From: CAZYJD01 sp964647785
GTDB taxonomy: Bacteria > Bacteroidota > Bacteroidia > NS11-12g > UBA9320
Reading direction: 5' to 3'
DNA: 48,162 nt
Assembly: GCA_964647785.1 (NCBI GenBank)
Contig: CAZYJD010000007.1
Location: 1-48,162, forward strand
Part shown: positions 7,752 to 16,420 of the stretch, one piece after another
Layout of the letters: every line of letters starts with the position of its first letter
Position numbering within the stretch: position 1 is the stretch's first letter
Notes under the pieces: generated by a model
What the model was told of the DNA's origin: nothing
Seen by the model: only the letters and a program-made list of their open reading frames with translations
Databases searched by the model: none
Position numbers and translations under genes: made by a program

Positions 7752-8732
7752 TCAGAAATTACGCTCTCTAAGCATCTCCATCATCTCGAAGAGCGGCTGT
7801 TTGGATTCTTCTTTCAGCGAAAGGGTGTTGAGCCTGGCATAGGCCTTGTCGTACCATTTTTCGCTCTCTTCTTTACAAGCGATATCGGCTCCCGCTTTTT
7901 TGAAAATCTTTAGCACAGCATCTATCTTTTCATCTTCATTGCTTTGGTAATCGCGTTGATAATAGTGGGTTAATTGTTGATGTTCAGCCGTTCCCTCAAG
8001 CTGTTGCAAAGCATAGAGATACAACCAAGTTTTTTTATTCTCAAGGATATCACCACCGGCTTTCTTGCCAAATTTTTCCGATACCGGAAAAGCGTCTAGA
8101 AGATCATCAGCGAGCTGAAAAGCAGTTCCCGCCTCCATGCCAACTTCATAAAGTTCATTTGCAGTTTCTTGCGCTGCACCTGCAATGAGCGCCCCCATTT
8201 TTAAAGAGGCAGCCAGCAAGGCAGCTGTTTTATATTGGATCATGCGCAGATAATCCTCAATGCTCACATTTTCTTGGTTGGCGAAGTCCATATCGTATTG
8301 CTGCCCCTCACAAACCAATACACTTCCGGTATTGAATTCCTTGATCAGCTGTGCCTGCAGAGCCGGTTCATAATTTTCAAGTTGCTGATAACTCTTGATG
8401 AGCAGCAAATCACCACTGAGTATCCCTATCGGGAGGTCCCAGCGGGTATGCACGGTTGCTTTTCCTCTTCTCAACTCTGCACGGTCCATGATGTCGTCGT
8501 GTATCAGGCTGAAGTTGTGAAAATATTCGACTGCCAATGCTGCGTGCATTGCTTCTTCTGCCTTTCCGCCAAACATCTCACAACCCATCAGAAGAGCTAT
8601 TGGTCGCATGCGTTTCCCACCGAGGGTAAGGATGTAGTTCAGAGGGTCATAAACATTGGCAGGACTTCCCTGGAAAGGAGAATTCTTGATGGCCCTTTCA
8701 ACCATTTCGTAATATCTGGGAAAGTATTTCAT
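7752..8732 (-). CDS. Trans-isoprenyl diphosphate synthase (FPP/GGPP type)
   Basis: Condenses isopentenyl diphosphate with allylic diphosphates to make short-chain isoprenoids for carotenoids, quinones or undecaprenyl phosphate. With the ATG at 8732 the protein has 326 residues. It shows GGKRMRP (38-44), the first aspartate-rich motif DDIMD (79-83) and the second DDLLD (209-213). No bulky residue pattern lets me fix the chain length. The chosen start overlaps the rnr stop codon by 4 bases; the longer frame to 8795 sits inside rnr. Confidence 0.9.
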   Translation of the reverse strand: MKYFPRYYEMVERAIKNSPFQGSPANVYDPLNYILTLGGKRMRPIALLMGCEMFGGKAEEAMHAALAVEYFHNFSLIHDDIMDRAELRRGKATVHTRWDLPIGILSGDLLLIKSYQQLENYEPALQAQLIKEFNTGSVLVCEGQQYDMDFANQENVSIEDYLRMIQYKTAALLAASLKMGALIAGAAQETANELYEVGMEAGTAFQLADDLLDAFPVSEKFGKKAGGDILENKKTWLYLYALQQLEGTAEHQQLTHYYQRDYQSNEDEKIDAVLKIFKKAGADIACKEESEKWYDKAYARLNTLSLKEESKQPLFEMMEMLRERNF

Positions 8733-10858
8733 TCTTCGAGCAATTCGAGATCTACGGTGCGCTTGAACATATTGGTTTTCTTCACCAGCACCCAAACGGT
8801 GTCGCCGAGGGTGTACTGTTTTTTTGTTCTTCTGCCGATAACGGCTTGTTCTTTTTCGTAATATTCAAACAAATCTCCAGGTAAATCCTTCAATCGGATC
8901 ATGCCTTCACAATGATTTGCAGTAAGCTCTACATAGATGCCCCATTCGGTAACACCGCTGATTATGCCCTCGAACTCTTCACCGATATGAGAAGATAAAA
9001 ACTCTGTCTGCTTGTATTTGATTGATGCTCTTTCTGCTTCGGCCGCTTTTTGTTCCATCTTGGAACTTTGTTTACAAAGCTGTTCTATTTCCTGCTGGCT
9101 TTGGTGCTTCTCATTATGTTGGTAGTGGTATAACAAGCGATGCGTAATGAGGTCGGGGTAACGTCTGATAGGGGAAGTAAAGTGCAGGTAATGGCTGAAG
9201 GCCAAACCGAAGTGCCCACTACTTTTGGTGGAATAAATGGCTTTTTCCATGCTTCTTACTGCCAAGGGATGCAGGATGCTGGCTTCCTTTTTGCCTTCGG
9301 TCTGAGAAACCATGGCGTTGATGTCGTGTGCCATTTGCTCATGGCTCTTGGTATTGATGCGGTAACCGAATTTTGCAGCGATTCCAAGGAATACCGACAT
9401 TTTTTCAAGATTGGGTGGTTCGTGTACGCGGTTCGGAATGAAATGTCCTTTCATTTTTAGGTGCACGTGTTCGGCTACGGTTTTATTGGCCAAAAGCATG
9501 TATTCCTCAATCATTTTGTGGGTGTCGCGCCTCACCTTAGGTATCACGTCCAGTGGCTTTCCATCTTCATCCAAAACAAACCGAACTTCGTCACTATCAA
9601 AAGCAATGGAGCCTGATTTGAATCGTCTCTCCCTCATTTTTTTCGCCATTTCATTCAGGTGGTGCAAAGCATCGAAATGCAAGCCACTGCCCTGATCAAT
9701 AATTTCCTGCGCTTCTTCATAGCTGAATCGCTTGTTGCTGTAAATCACGGCTTTGGTTATTTCATATCGCTGCACTTGTCCTTCTGCGTTGAGCTCGAAT
9801 ATCACGGAATAGCAGAGACTTTCTTCATCGGGACGGAGCGAACACAACTCATTCGAAAGGCGCTCGGGCAGCATAGGGATGGTACGATCGACCAAGTAAA
9901 CACTGGTAGCTCTTTTAATGGCTTCATCATCCAATGCGCTGTGAACAGTTACGTAATGCGAAACATCGGCAATATGAACGCCAACTTCGGTGTTTCCATT
10001 TTCCAATACACGATAGGAGAGGGCATCGTCAAAATCTTTGGCATCGGCCGGATCAATGGTAAAGGTGAGTACCTTTCTGAAGTCTTTTCGCTTTTTTATC
10101 TCCTCTCTGGTAATTGCAGCCGAAAGGCTTTCCGCAGCTTTTTCAACCGCCTCCGGGAAAGTGGTTTCAAAACCATATTCATTGATGATGGCGTGCATTT
10201 CGGTTTCATGCTCCCCTGCCGGCCCTAAAACCTCCAGTACTTTTGCATAAGGACTTTTGGTATTGGCAGGCCAGTCGGTCATTTCTATCACCACCTTATC
10301 ATTGGTTTGGGCTTTGCCCAACTTCTCCAATGGAACAAAAAAATCGATGTGCAACTTGTTGTCGTCCGGCACCACAAACGCATAATTCTTAAGCTTTTCT
10401 ACCGTGCCAACAAATCGTGTTTTCTTTCGCTCAATGACTTCAATTACTCTTCCTTCAGGGCGACGATCGCGCTTTTGGTACAAGAGTTCTACCGTTACAA
10501 CATCACCTTGCAATGCGTTGCCAACCAAGGCTGGACTGATGTGTATATCGTCCTCCAGTTCTTCGGTGCTGACAAAGGCCGCGCCGCGACTCGTAAAATC
10601 TATGGTTCCACTCAATAGGCTAAAATCAGAGGCGTAGCGGTACTTTCCAATCTTACTCTCTTCAATTTTATCCTCCTTTAACAGCACTTGTAAAATGGCC
10701 TCTATTTCAGACCGCATTTTCTTGTTGTTGGAGGTTACCCTATGGGCAATCTGTTTGATGTTAAACTCTTCTCTGGGATTTTGTTCAAAACAGGCCCTTA
10801 CTTGAGAATACAAATCAGAAGGCTCCTGATTTTTGTTTTTCTTTCCTTTTTTCTTCAT
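8729..10858 (-). CDS. rnr: Ribonuclease R
   Basis: A processive 3'-5' exoribonuclease that digests structured RNA, acting in rRNA quality control and mRNA decay. The 709-residue protein has a basic start, a winged-helix region (about 15-75), cold-shock domains (about 80-210), the RNB domain with the catalytic carboxylates of DPADAKDFDD (Asp269, 275, 277, 278), and a C-terminal S1 domain (about 630-705). The set and length match RNase R rather than RNase II. It is the first gene of the seven-gene minus-strand run ending at xseB. Confidence 0.96.
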   Translation of the reverse strand: MKKKGKKNKNQEPSDLYSQVRACFEQNPREEFNIKQIAHRVTSNNKKMRSEIEAILQVLLKEDKIEESKIGKYRYASDFSLLSGTIDFTSRGAAFVSTEELEDDIHISPALVGNALQGDVVTVELLYQKRDRRPEGRVIEVIERKKTRFVGTVEKLKNYAFVVPDDNKLHIDFFVPLEKLGKAQTNDKVVIEMTDWPANTKSPYAKVLEVLGPAGEHETEMHAIINEYGFETTFPEAVEKAAESLSAAITREEIKKRKDFRKVLTFTIDPADAKDFDDALSYRVLENGNTEVGVHIADVSHYVTVHSALDDEAIKRATSVYLVDRTIPMLPERLSNELCSLRPDEESLCYSVIFELNAEGQVQRYEITKAVIYSNKRFSYEEAQEIIDQGSGLHFDALHHLNEMAKKMRERRFKSGSIAFDSDEVRFVLDEDGKPLDVIPKVRRDTHKMIEEYMLLANKTVAEHVHLKMKGHFIPNRVHEPPNLEKMSVFLGIAAKFGYRINTKSHEQMAHDINAMVSQTEGKKEASILHPLAVRSMEKAIYSTKSSGHFGLAFSHYLHFTSPIRRYPDLITHRLLYHYQHNEKHQSQQEIEQLCKQSSKMEQKAAEAERASIKYKQTEFLSSHIGEEFEGIISGVTEWGIYVELTANHCEGMIRLKDLPGDLFEYYEKEQAVIGRRTKKQYTLGDTVWVLVKKTNMFKRTVDLELLEE

Positions 10859-10890
10859 GAAAGTGCCAAAGATAGGGCTTATTCAGCCAA

Positions 10891-13212
10891 TCATACGCTC
10901 ACGTGCTCTTCCTGTTTCTCAAGGCGTATGATCACTAGTTTGCTGGTGGGCGTGTTGCTCTTTTTTGCTGTACTATCGATGGGAACCAGCACATTGGCCT
11001 CCGGAAAATAGGTGGCCGTGCATGAGCGCGGGATGTCATATGGCAAAACGATAAACCGATGTGCTACGCGCTGCCGCTCACCGTGATGATTGTATAAATC
11101 CACCACATCCCCTTGTTCCAAACCTTCGATCAACATGTCGTCAGGATTCATGAGAATGACACGACGTTCATTGTAAATGCCACGATAACGATCATTGAGA
11201 CCGTATATGGTGGTGTTGAACTGGTCGTGGCTGCGAATGGTCATCATCATGTATTCGCCCATTTGTAGGGGCGTATACTCCATCTCCCCAATATGAAAAC
11301 CCGCTTTGCCACTGATGGTGTTGAAACGGCCTTCTCTGGCGCCATTGGGGAGGTAAAACCCACCCGGGATGCGCACCCTTTGGTTGTAGTTGTCAAAACC
11401 AGGAATGCAGGCCTCGATATCATTTCTGATATGATCGTAGTGCTGAAGGTATTGATCCCAATTGATCTTGCTGCGTTCACCCAAAACCCACTTTGCCATT
11501 TCGCAAACGATTGCAGGCTCACTTTTAAGCTCGTGCGAAACTGGTCGCAGTTTACCCGTTGACTGGTGAATAACGCCCATTGAATTTTCTACACTCACGA
11601 ACTGCTCACTTCCGCCTGTCATATCCAAATCGGTTCTACCCAAGCAAGGAAGAATGATGGCTTCCTTACCGGTAATCAAGTGGCTGCGATTGAGTTTGGT
11701 GCTCACTTGAACCGTTAAATTGCAATTGCGCAAAGCATCAGCTGTGTAGCGTGTATCGGGGGTTGCAGATAAAAAGTTTCCACCCATTGCAAAGAATACC
11801 TTTGCATCTCTGCGGTGCATGGCCTTGATGCAGTCAACCACATCGTAACCATGTGCCCTTGGCAATTGGGTGCCAAAATGTTGGTCCAAACTGGAAATGA
11901 ATGCTTCTGATGGTTTTTCATAGATGCCCATGGTGCGATCGCCTTGCACATTGCTGTGACCTCGCACGGGGCAGGTGCCCGCACCAGGTTTGCCAATACT
12001 GCCCTTCAATAGCAAAAGATTCACCACTTCTCTAATGGTATCGACTGCATTTTTATGTTGGGTGAGCCCCATGGCCCAGCAGGCAATGATTTTTTTGCGA
12101 TCGGTCAGGACCATTGCCATCTCTTCAATCAATGGAAGCGGTATGCCGCATGCTTCACTCAGGTCGAAAAGATTTAAATCCTCTAGATGGCTTAAATAAT
12201 CGTTTATACCATTGGTGTGCTGCTGAATAAAGTTGTAATCAAATACCTGGCCATGATCTCGTTTTTCGGCCAAATAAAGCAGTTTGTTCACGGCTTTGAG
12301 CAACGCCATATCCCCGTTAATTTTTACTTGCAGATACAGATCGCTGAGTGCCGTTGAGCTGCCCAACATACCCGCTGGTTCTTGCGGATTGCTAAAAGCG
12401 AGTAGACCGCTCTCTTTCAGGGGGTTGATGCTGATAATTTTTGCGCCATTTCTTTTGGCTTTCTGCAGTGCACTGAGCATGCGGGGATGGTTGGTGCCCG
12501 GGTTTTGACCGAGAATAAGGATTACTTCAGCCTCATAAAAATCTTCTAGCTTCACAGAACCTTTTCCAATGCCCACACTTTCGCTCAGGGCTACACCGCT
12601 GCTTTCATGACACATGTTACTGCAATCGGGGAGGTTGTTGGTGCCAAATTCTCTTACAAACAATTGGTAGAGAAATGCTGCTTCATTGCTCGTTCGTCCG
12701 GAGGTGTAAAAAACGGCCTCATTCGGATCTTCCAATGCATGGAGGTGTTCAGCAATTTTGTCGAATGCTTTTTCCCAACTGATGGGCTGGTAATGGCTTC
12801 CTCCTTCGGGAAGATACATGGGTTCTGCCAGCCGACCTTTTTTACCAATTTCGTAATCGTTCAGCTCCGAAAGAGACTCAAGGCTGTTGTTGGCAAAGAA
12901 TGCGGCGCCTATCTTTTTGGTGGTTGCTTCTTCAGCGATGGCCTTGGCTCCGTTTTCGCAGTACTCGGCAATGGGAGAGCGCTCATCATCGGGGTCGGGC
13001 CAAGCGCAACCCGGACAATCGGGTCCGTCTTTTTGGTTCAAAGAAGCCAATACCCGAAGGCCCCTGGGAATATCCATTGCCCCAAAAACGTGTCTGGCTG
13101 CATTTAAAACAGCAGGCAATCCGCCGGCTTTTTCCTTGGGATGGCTGAATCGGATGCCCGTGAATTCCTCGGGGTTTTCATCCTGTATCATCGCTTTCTT
13201 TTCTTCATGCAT
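10891..13212 (-). CDS. Molybdopterin oxidoreductase, FdhF/YdeP family
   Basis: A 773-residue molybdopterin-dependent oxidoreductase resembling E. coli YdeP and formate-dehydrogenase-like proteins. The N-terminus has Cys66, Cys69 (CPGC) and Cys85, the likely iron-sulphur ligands. YTSGRTSNEAAFLYQ, CHESSG, ILGQNPGTNHPRM, GLTQHKNAVDTIREVVNL and PVRGHSNVQGDRTMG are characteristic of this family. The C-terminal molybdopterin-dinucleotide domain follows (RSHDQFNTTIYG). No electron-transfer subunits are adjacent, so it is probably soluble and single-chain. The substrate is uncertain: formate for relatives, acid resistance for YdeP. Three bases separate it from the next gene upstream, and fdhD is in the same operon. 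Confidence 0.9.
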   Translation of the reverse strand: MHEEKKAMIQDENPEEFTGIRFSHPKEKAGGLPAVLNAARHVFGAMDIPRGLRVLASLNQKDGPDCPGCAWPDPDDERSPIAEYCENGAKAIAEEATTKKIGAAFFANNSLESLSELNDYEIGKKGRLAEPMYLPEGGSHYQPISWEKAFDKIAEHLHALEDPNEAVFYTSGRTSNEAAFLYQLFVREFGTNNLPDCSNMCHESSGVALSESVGIGKGSVKLEDFYEAEVILILGQNPGTNHPRMLSALQKAKRNGAKIISINPLKESGLLAFSNPQEPAGMLGSSTALSDLYLQVKINGDMALLKAVNKLLYLAEKRDHGQVFDYNFIQQHTNGINDYLSHLEDLNLFDLSEACGIPLPLIEEMAMVLTDRKKIIACWAMGLTQHKNAVDTIREVVNLLLLKGSIGKPGAGTCPVRGHSNVQGDRTMGIYEKPSEAFISSLDQHFGTQLPRAHGYDVVDCIKAMHRRDAKVFFAMGGNFLSATPDTRYTADALRNCNLTVQVSTKLNRSHLITGKEAIILPCLGRTDLDMTGGSEQFVSVENSMGVIHQSTGKLRPVSHELKSEPAIVCEMAKWVLGERSKINWDQYLQHYDHIRNDIEACIPGFDNYNQRVRIPGGFYLPNGAREGRFNTISGKAGFHIGEMEYTPLQMGEYMMMTIRSHDQFNTTIYGLNDRYRGIYNERRVILMNPDDMLIEGLEQGDVVDLYNHHGERQRVAHRFIVLPYDIPRSCTATYFPEANVLVPIDSTAKKSNTPTSKLVIIRLEKQEEHVSV

Positions 13213-13215
13213 AGG

Positions 13216-13590
13216 TTAGCACTTATCTGCCAAGGGATTGGGGTAATTGTCGCTCTGGTCTTCGAAAGTGTTGTCGATACAAACGAAGTCTTTTTCTAGC
13301 AATAGAAATAATCCGCCCTCCATTCCATTGTCGATGGTGTTTTCAAAACCTACCTGGTCATTGTCATGCCAGACAGCCGCATCTTTAGCCGGCATCAACA
13401 TTCGGATGCAATTTGCTTCAAATTCGGCATGAAGTGCATTCAGCCCTTCTCTGGCCACCAATTCATATCGAAAAATGCTATTGGAATGAAAGAAGGTTTC
13501 TTCGGCATAAAAACCCTTTTCCTGCATGGCTTTCACCTCTTTTTTTGTGAGGCGAAAACGCACCGAATTTCCCCTGATTCTAATTTTCAT
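13216..13590 (-). CDS. Small conserved protein between fdhD and the Mo oxidoreductase
   Basis: A 124-residue protein with no signal peptide. It starts MKIRIRGNSVRFRLTKKEV and is acidic further on, with WHDNDQVGFENTIDN in the middle and a Cys at the C-terminus. I believe it belongs to the DUF7009-type family seen next to fdhD in Bacteroidota, but cannot confirm the number. Its start overlaps the fdhD stop by 4 bases and its stop is 3 bases before the oxidoreductase gene. That placement suggests a dedicated role in maturing or chaperoning the enzyme. Confidence 0.75.
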   Translation of the reverse strand: MKIRIRGNSVRFRLTKKEVKAMQEKGFYAEETFFHSNSIFRYELVAREGLNALHAEFEANCIRMLMPAKDAAVWHDNDQVGFENTIDNGMEGGLFLLLEKDFVCIDNTFEDQSDNYPNPLADKC

Positions 13591-14423
13591 AAGTCGTTTA
13601 TTATGCGTTGCGGATGGGTGTAAATGTTCATCCGATCACGTTTCAAAAATCCAATCAAAGTTACGCCAAATTCTTCAGCAAGTTCTACGGCCAAACTCGA
13701 TGGAGCGCCAACAGCAGCAACGCATCGAATGCCGGCCATCACTGCTTTTTGGATCAGCTCAAAACTTGCACGTCCACTGAGCAGAAGTATGGTGTTTTCA
13801 AGCGGCAATTGCTTGCTGAGCAAAGCTTTGCCCACCAGTTTATCGAGGGCATTGTGCCTGCCCACGTCTTCACTCAGCCACATTGGACCTTCTTCGGTGG
13901 TAAAACAAGCACAGGCGTGCAATCCACCGGTTTGTTCAAATACAGCTTGTTCATGCCTAAGCTGGTCGGGCAATGCTGCGATGCGCTTTGCACCAATGCT
14001 GGGAAGGACGGTGGTTGATTTTTGATCTGCGCCCGCCACTTTGATGGCCTCGATGGAACTTTTTCCGCAAACACCACAACTGCTGCTGGTATAGAAATGA
14101 CGATCCAGTTTATCAAGATTGTTTGCTGCTCCTTGTTTTAATGCAATGCGAATGCGGTTGGGGTCAGATACTCCCCAGGCTGTCTTTACATGCGCAATTT
14201 CTTCGATGTCTTCAGCCGATTGGATAACCCCTTCTGTGAAAAGAAATCCCGCTGCAAGTTCAGCATCCGATCCGGGTGTGCGCATGGTGATGGAGATGCT
14301 TTGTTCTTGTTCCGGGGTCTTTAAAATAATCTCGAGTGGCTCTTCAATGGCCATGGCATCCTGTTCCAAACGGCTGTTTCCTCCGCGGACCCTGATAATC
14401 TGTTTTTGAATGATACCTGCCAT
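13587..14423 (-). CDS. fdhD: FdhD, sulfurtransferase for formate-dehydrogenase-type enzymes
   Basis: Moves sulphur from a cysteine desulphurase to the bis-MGD cofactor, a step required for formate dehydrogenase activity. The 278-residue protein contains AELAAGFLFTEG and the catalytic loop SSSCGVCGKSS with Cys116 and Cys119, equivalent to the essential cysteines of E. coli FdhD, plus VGRHNALDKLVG and ILLLSGRASFELIQKA. Its pairing with the YdeP-like oxidoreductase indicates that this enzyme needs a sulphurated cofactor. The start is 31 bases from the end of the next gene upstream. Confidence 0.95.
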   Translation of the reverse strand: MAGIIQKQIIRVRGGNSRLEQDAMAIEEPLEIILKTPEQEQSISITMRTPGSDAELAAGFLFTEGVIQSAEDIEEIAHVKTAWGVSDPNRIRIALKQGAANNLDKLDRHFYTSSSCGVCGKSSIEAIKVAGADQKSTTVLPSIGAKRIAALPDQLRHEQAVFEQTGGLHACACFTTEEGPMWLSEDVGRHNALDKLVGKALLSKQLPLENTILLLSGRASFELIQKAVMAGIRCVAAVGAPSSLAVELAEEFGVTLIGFLKRDRMNIYTHPQRIINDL

Positions 14424-14454
14424 TTTTTGCTTAAAACGTTCGCCAGTTGGTTTT

Positions 14455-15342
14455 TCACCACCTGAACCTCAATCCGCTTTCAAATCCGAAGCTGGAATAC
14501 CGATTGTTTGCATTGCGACCATCCACTGCCTCGTTTCCAAGCATTAAAGTGAAGTTTTGCCTAAGTCTGACTTCCCAGCTCAGAAGATGTCCTTTCTTGA
14601 GTACCTTGCCTATTCCATGTCCGACGGAAATGCCCAACGCTGTGATGCCTGAATAGCTGTCAACAAATCGAGGGTAACTCCAGCCTGGATTTGGAGGCCC
14701 GTTAAAAACGGTGTCTTTCACAGAATATTGAACAGGAAAACGGTTGTGTGAGAAGGTCAATTCAATCGGGATTTGTAAAAGGAGATTGTTTTCATTGGCA
14801 CCATACATAAAGCTGTATCTTCCTCCAATGGCCAAAGAATTTCCACTTTGCAAACCACCTCCCAGCTGAGCAAAGACATCAGCCTCATTGCGGGTATCCC
14901 AAATTTTTCCAACGCCCATTCGCAAGTAGGTGGCAGTGAGTGCGTAGCCAGTCTCCCCTCCAATAAAGAAGTCATCGTCATTGAGTACTTCATGGATGTT
15001 AAGATATTGCAGGCCAGATTCGCCAGCCCAATAAATACCCGATTCTTTTCTTTTGTGAATCACAACATCTTTCTTCTTTCTTTTTCTCAGTACTTGATCT
15101 TCAACATAGAATCGGTACTCGGATGATTGCAATACAAACACCCTTCCGTTCAAATCGCGGATGGTGAGCACACCACTCAGGGTGTTTACGGTTTGAATAT
15201 CGCCCATGATTGCTCCTTTGTGCAGATATACAATATCCACCCGTCGTTCAATTGAGTCAGACGTTTGTGCACCTGCTTGTATGGGAACGATAGCGAACAA
15301 GGAAAGAAAGATAACCCCTACGCGGAGAACCACTTTTAACAT
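14455..15342 (-). CDS. Secreted, probable outer-membrane beta-barrel protein
   Basis: A 295-residue protein of unknown function. It has a signal peptide (hydrophobic residues about 4-24, cleavage near AGAQ), then a short domain with VDIVYLHKGAIMGDI. This is followed by alternating hydrophobic/polar strands rich in Gly, Tyr and Phe and a C-terminal RFRW ending in an aromatic residue, as in outer-membrane barrels. The N-terminal part resembles small domains seen in Bacteroidota proteins that precede a barrel. It could be cotranscribed with the downstream fdhD but has no obvious functional tie. Confidence 0.7.
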   Translation of the reverse strand: MLKVVLRVGVIFLSLFAIVPIQAGAQTSDSIERRVDIVYLHKGAIMGDIQTVNTLSGVLTIRDLNGRVFVLQSSEYRFYVEDQVLRKRKKKDVVIHKRKESGIYWAGESGLQYLNIHEVLNDDDFFIGGETGYALTATYLRMGVGKIWDTRNEADVFAQLGGGLQSGNSLAIGGRYSFMYGANENNLLLQIPIELTFSHNRFPVQYSVKDTVFNGPPNPGWSYPRFVDSYSGITALGISVGHGIGKVLKKGHLLSWEVRLRQNFTLMLGNEAVDGRNANNRYSSFGFESGLRFRW

Positions 15343-15378
15343 GATTCAAATTAAATCAGGAAACCCAAGGCTTCCAAA

Positions 15379-16188
15379 TCATATTTGTTGCAACAATGCT
15401 CCCATTTGCCTTAAGATTAAATGCACGGCTCTTTTGGGACTCAGGCGATAGAAGAGGTCCATCATCTTTGCATCGCGACCAATCAGCATGCGCATTTTGT
15501 TTTTCCGAATGCCATCGATGATCAAGGCAACTGCTTTTTCAACCGGCATGCTTTTGAAAGAACTTTTGGAGGCACGTTCAGGCGGCAGCCCAATCGATAC
15601 GCCCGAATTTTGAGCAATATTGGTGGCAATGGCTCCTGGAAAAACAACGCTCACATGAACGGAAGTTCCTTGAAGTTCGGCATAAAGTGCTTCAGTCAGC
15701 AATTTAACGGCTGCTTTTGATGCACCATAAATGGCCTGGCCAGGTACGGGTAAAAACCCGCCCATGCTCGAAAAGTTGATCAAATGAGCTTCAGGCCTCC
15801 TTTTGAGGTGGGGTAAAAAGGCACGGCACATGTAAAGGCTTCCATAATAATTCACATTCATAACACGATCAATGGCTTCATCGGTTAAATCTTCTACCTT
15901 TACAAAAGGTTGAATGATTCCGGCACAATTCACAAGGGCATCTATCCGCCCGTGCTTCGCCAAGATTTCCTTTGGCAATAGCTGCACCCTTTCACGATCA
16001 GCTATATTCATCACATAGGTACTGAATTTGGAAGGTGCTGGACACAACCTGCTTGTTTCTTCAAGTGCATCTTGCCTGAGATCAATGCCTGCCACCTCGG
16101 CTCCCAACTGGATTAATTGAAGGCTCAATTCGCGACCCATTCCGTTGCCTGCACCGGTGATGGCAAATACCTTGTTTTCTAATTGCAT
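15379..16188 (-). CDS. Short-chain dehydrogenase/reductase
   Basis: A 269-residue classical SDR with TGAGNGMG (11-18) for NAD(P) binding, NCAG (87-90), Ser140/141, and the YxxxK pair Tyr154/Lys158. Asp36 after the second strand suggests NAD(H) preference. The C-terminal extension rich in Arg/Lys with LFYRLSPKRAVHLILR resembles the membrane-associating tail of SDRs acting on lipid-like substrates. The substrate is unknown. It stands alone, 36 bases ahead of the barrel-protein gene on the same strand. Confidence 0.88.
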   Translation of the reverse strand: MQLENKVFAITGAGNGMGRELSLQLIQLGAEVAGIDLRQDALEETSRLCPAPSKFSTYVMNIADRERVQLLPKEILAKHGRIDALVNCAGIIQPFVKVEDLTDEAIDRVMNVNYYGSLYMCRAFLPHLKRRPEAHLINFSSMGGFLPVPGQAIYGASKAAVKLLTEALYAELQGTSVHVSVVFPGAIATNIAQNSGVSIGLPPERASKSSFKSMPVEKAVALIIDGIRKNKMRMLIGRDAKMMDLFYRLSPKRAVHLILRQMGALLQQI

Positions 16189-16365
16189 AGCTATCTAATA
16201 TCGTCACAAATTTGCATCGCTTCTTGCCAATATAAAATGACATCATGTAGCTGTTATGATGATTTACAACAGTTTTTACAGCGAAGAATGATTGGGGAAG
16301 GTAGGTGCAAATCAATCCTTCGCTACTCTTCGCGATATGATGCGCATCGCAATCCATTTACACCC

Positions 16366-16396
16366 TTGATTGCCACCAAAAAAAAGGCGATTTTTG
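16366..16396 (+). promoter_or_regulatory. Putative promoter for the E2 gene
   Basis: GATTTTTG at 16389-16396 matches TAnnTTTG at all but the first base. TTG triplets at 16366-16368 and 16370-16372 lie 20 and 16 bases upstream, near the -33 position. Transcription would begin around 16403, 18 bases before the ATG at 16421. Confidence 0.35.
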
Positions 16397-16420
16397 CAGC
16401 TCGAAAAACTGACAGCATTT

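Noticed and set aside
8235..8861. Plus-strand open frame of 208 codons
   Set aside because: Entirely antisense to the polyprenyl synthase and rnr genes, both of which have complete catalytic motifs; rich in Cys/His/Phe as expected for an antisense shadow.
9659..10228. Plus-strand open frame of 189 codons
   Set aside because: Antisense to the RNB domain of rnr; no independent start signal.
12607..13107. Plus-strand open frame of 166 codons
   Set aside because: Antisense to the N-terminal part of the Mo oxidoreductase, which contains its iron-sulphur cysteines.
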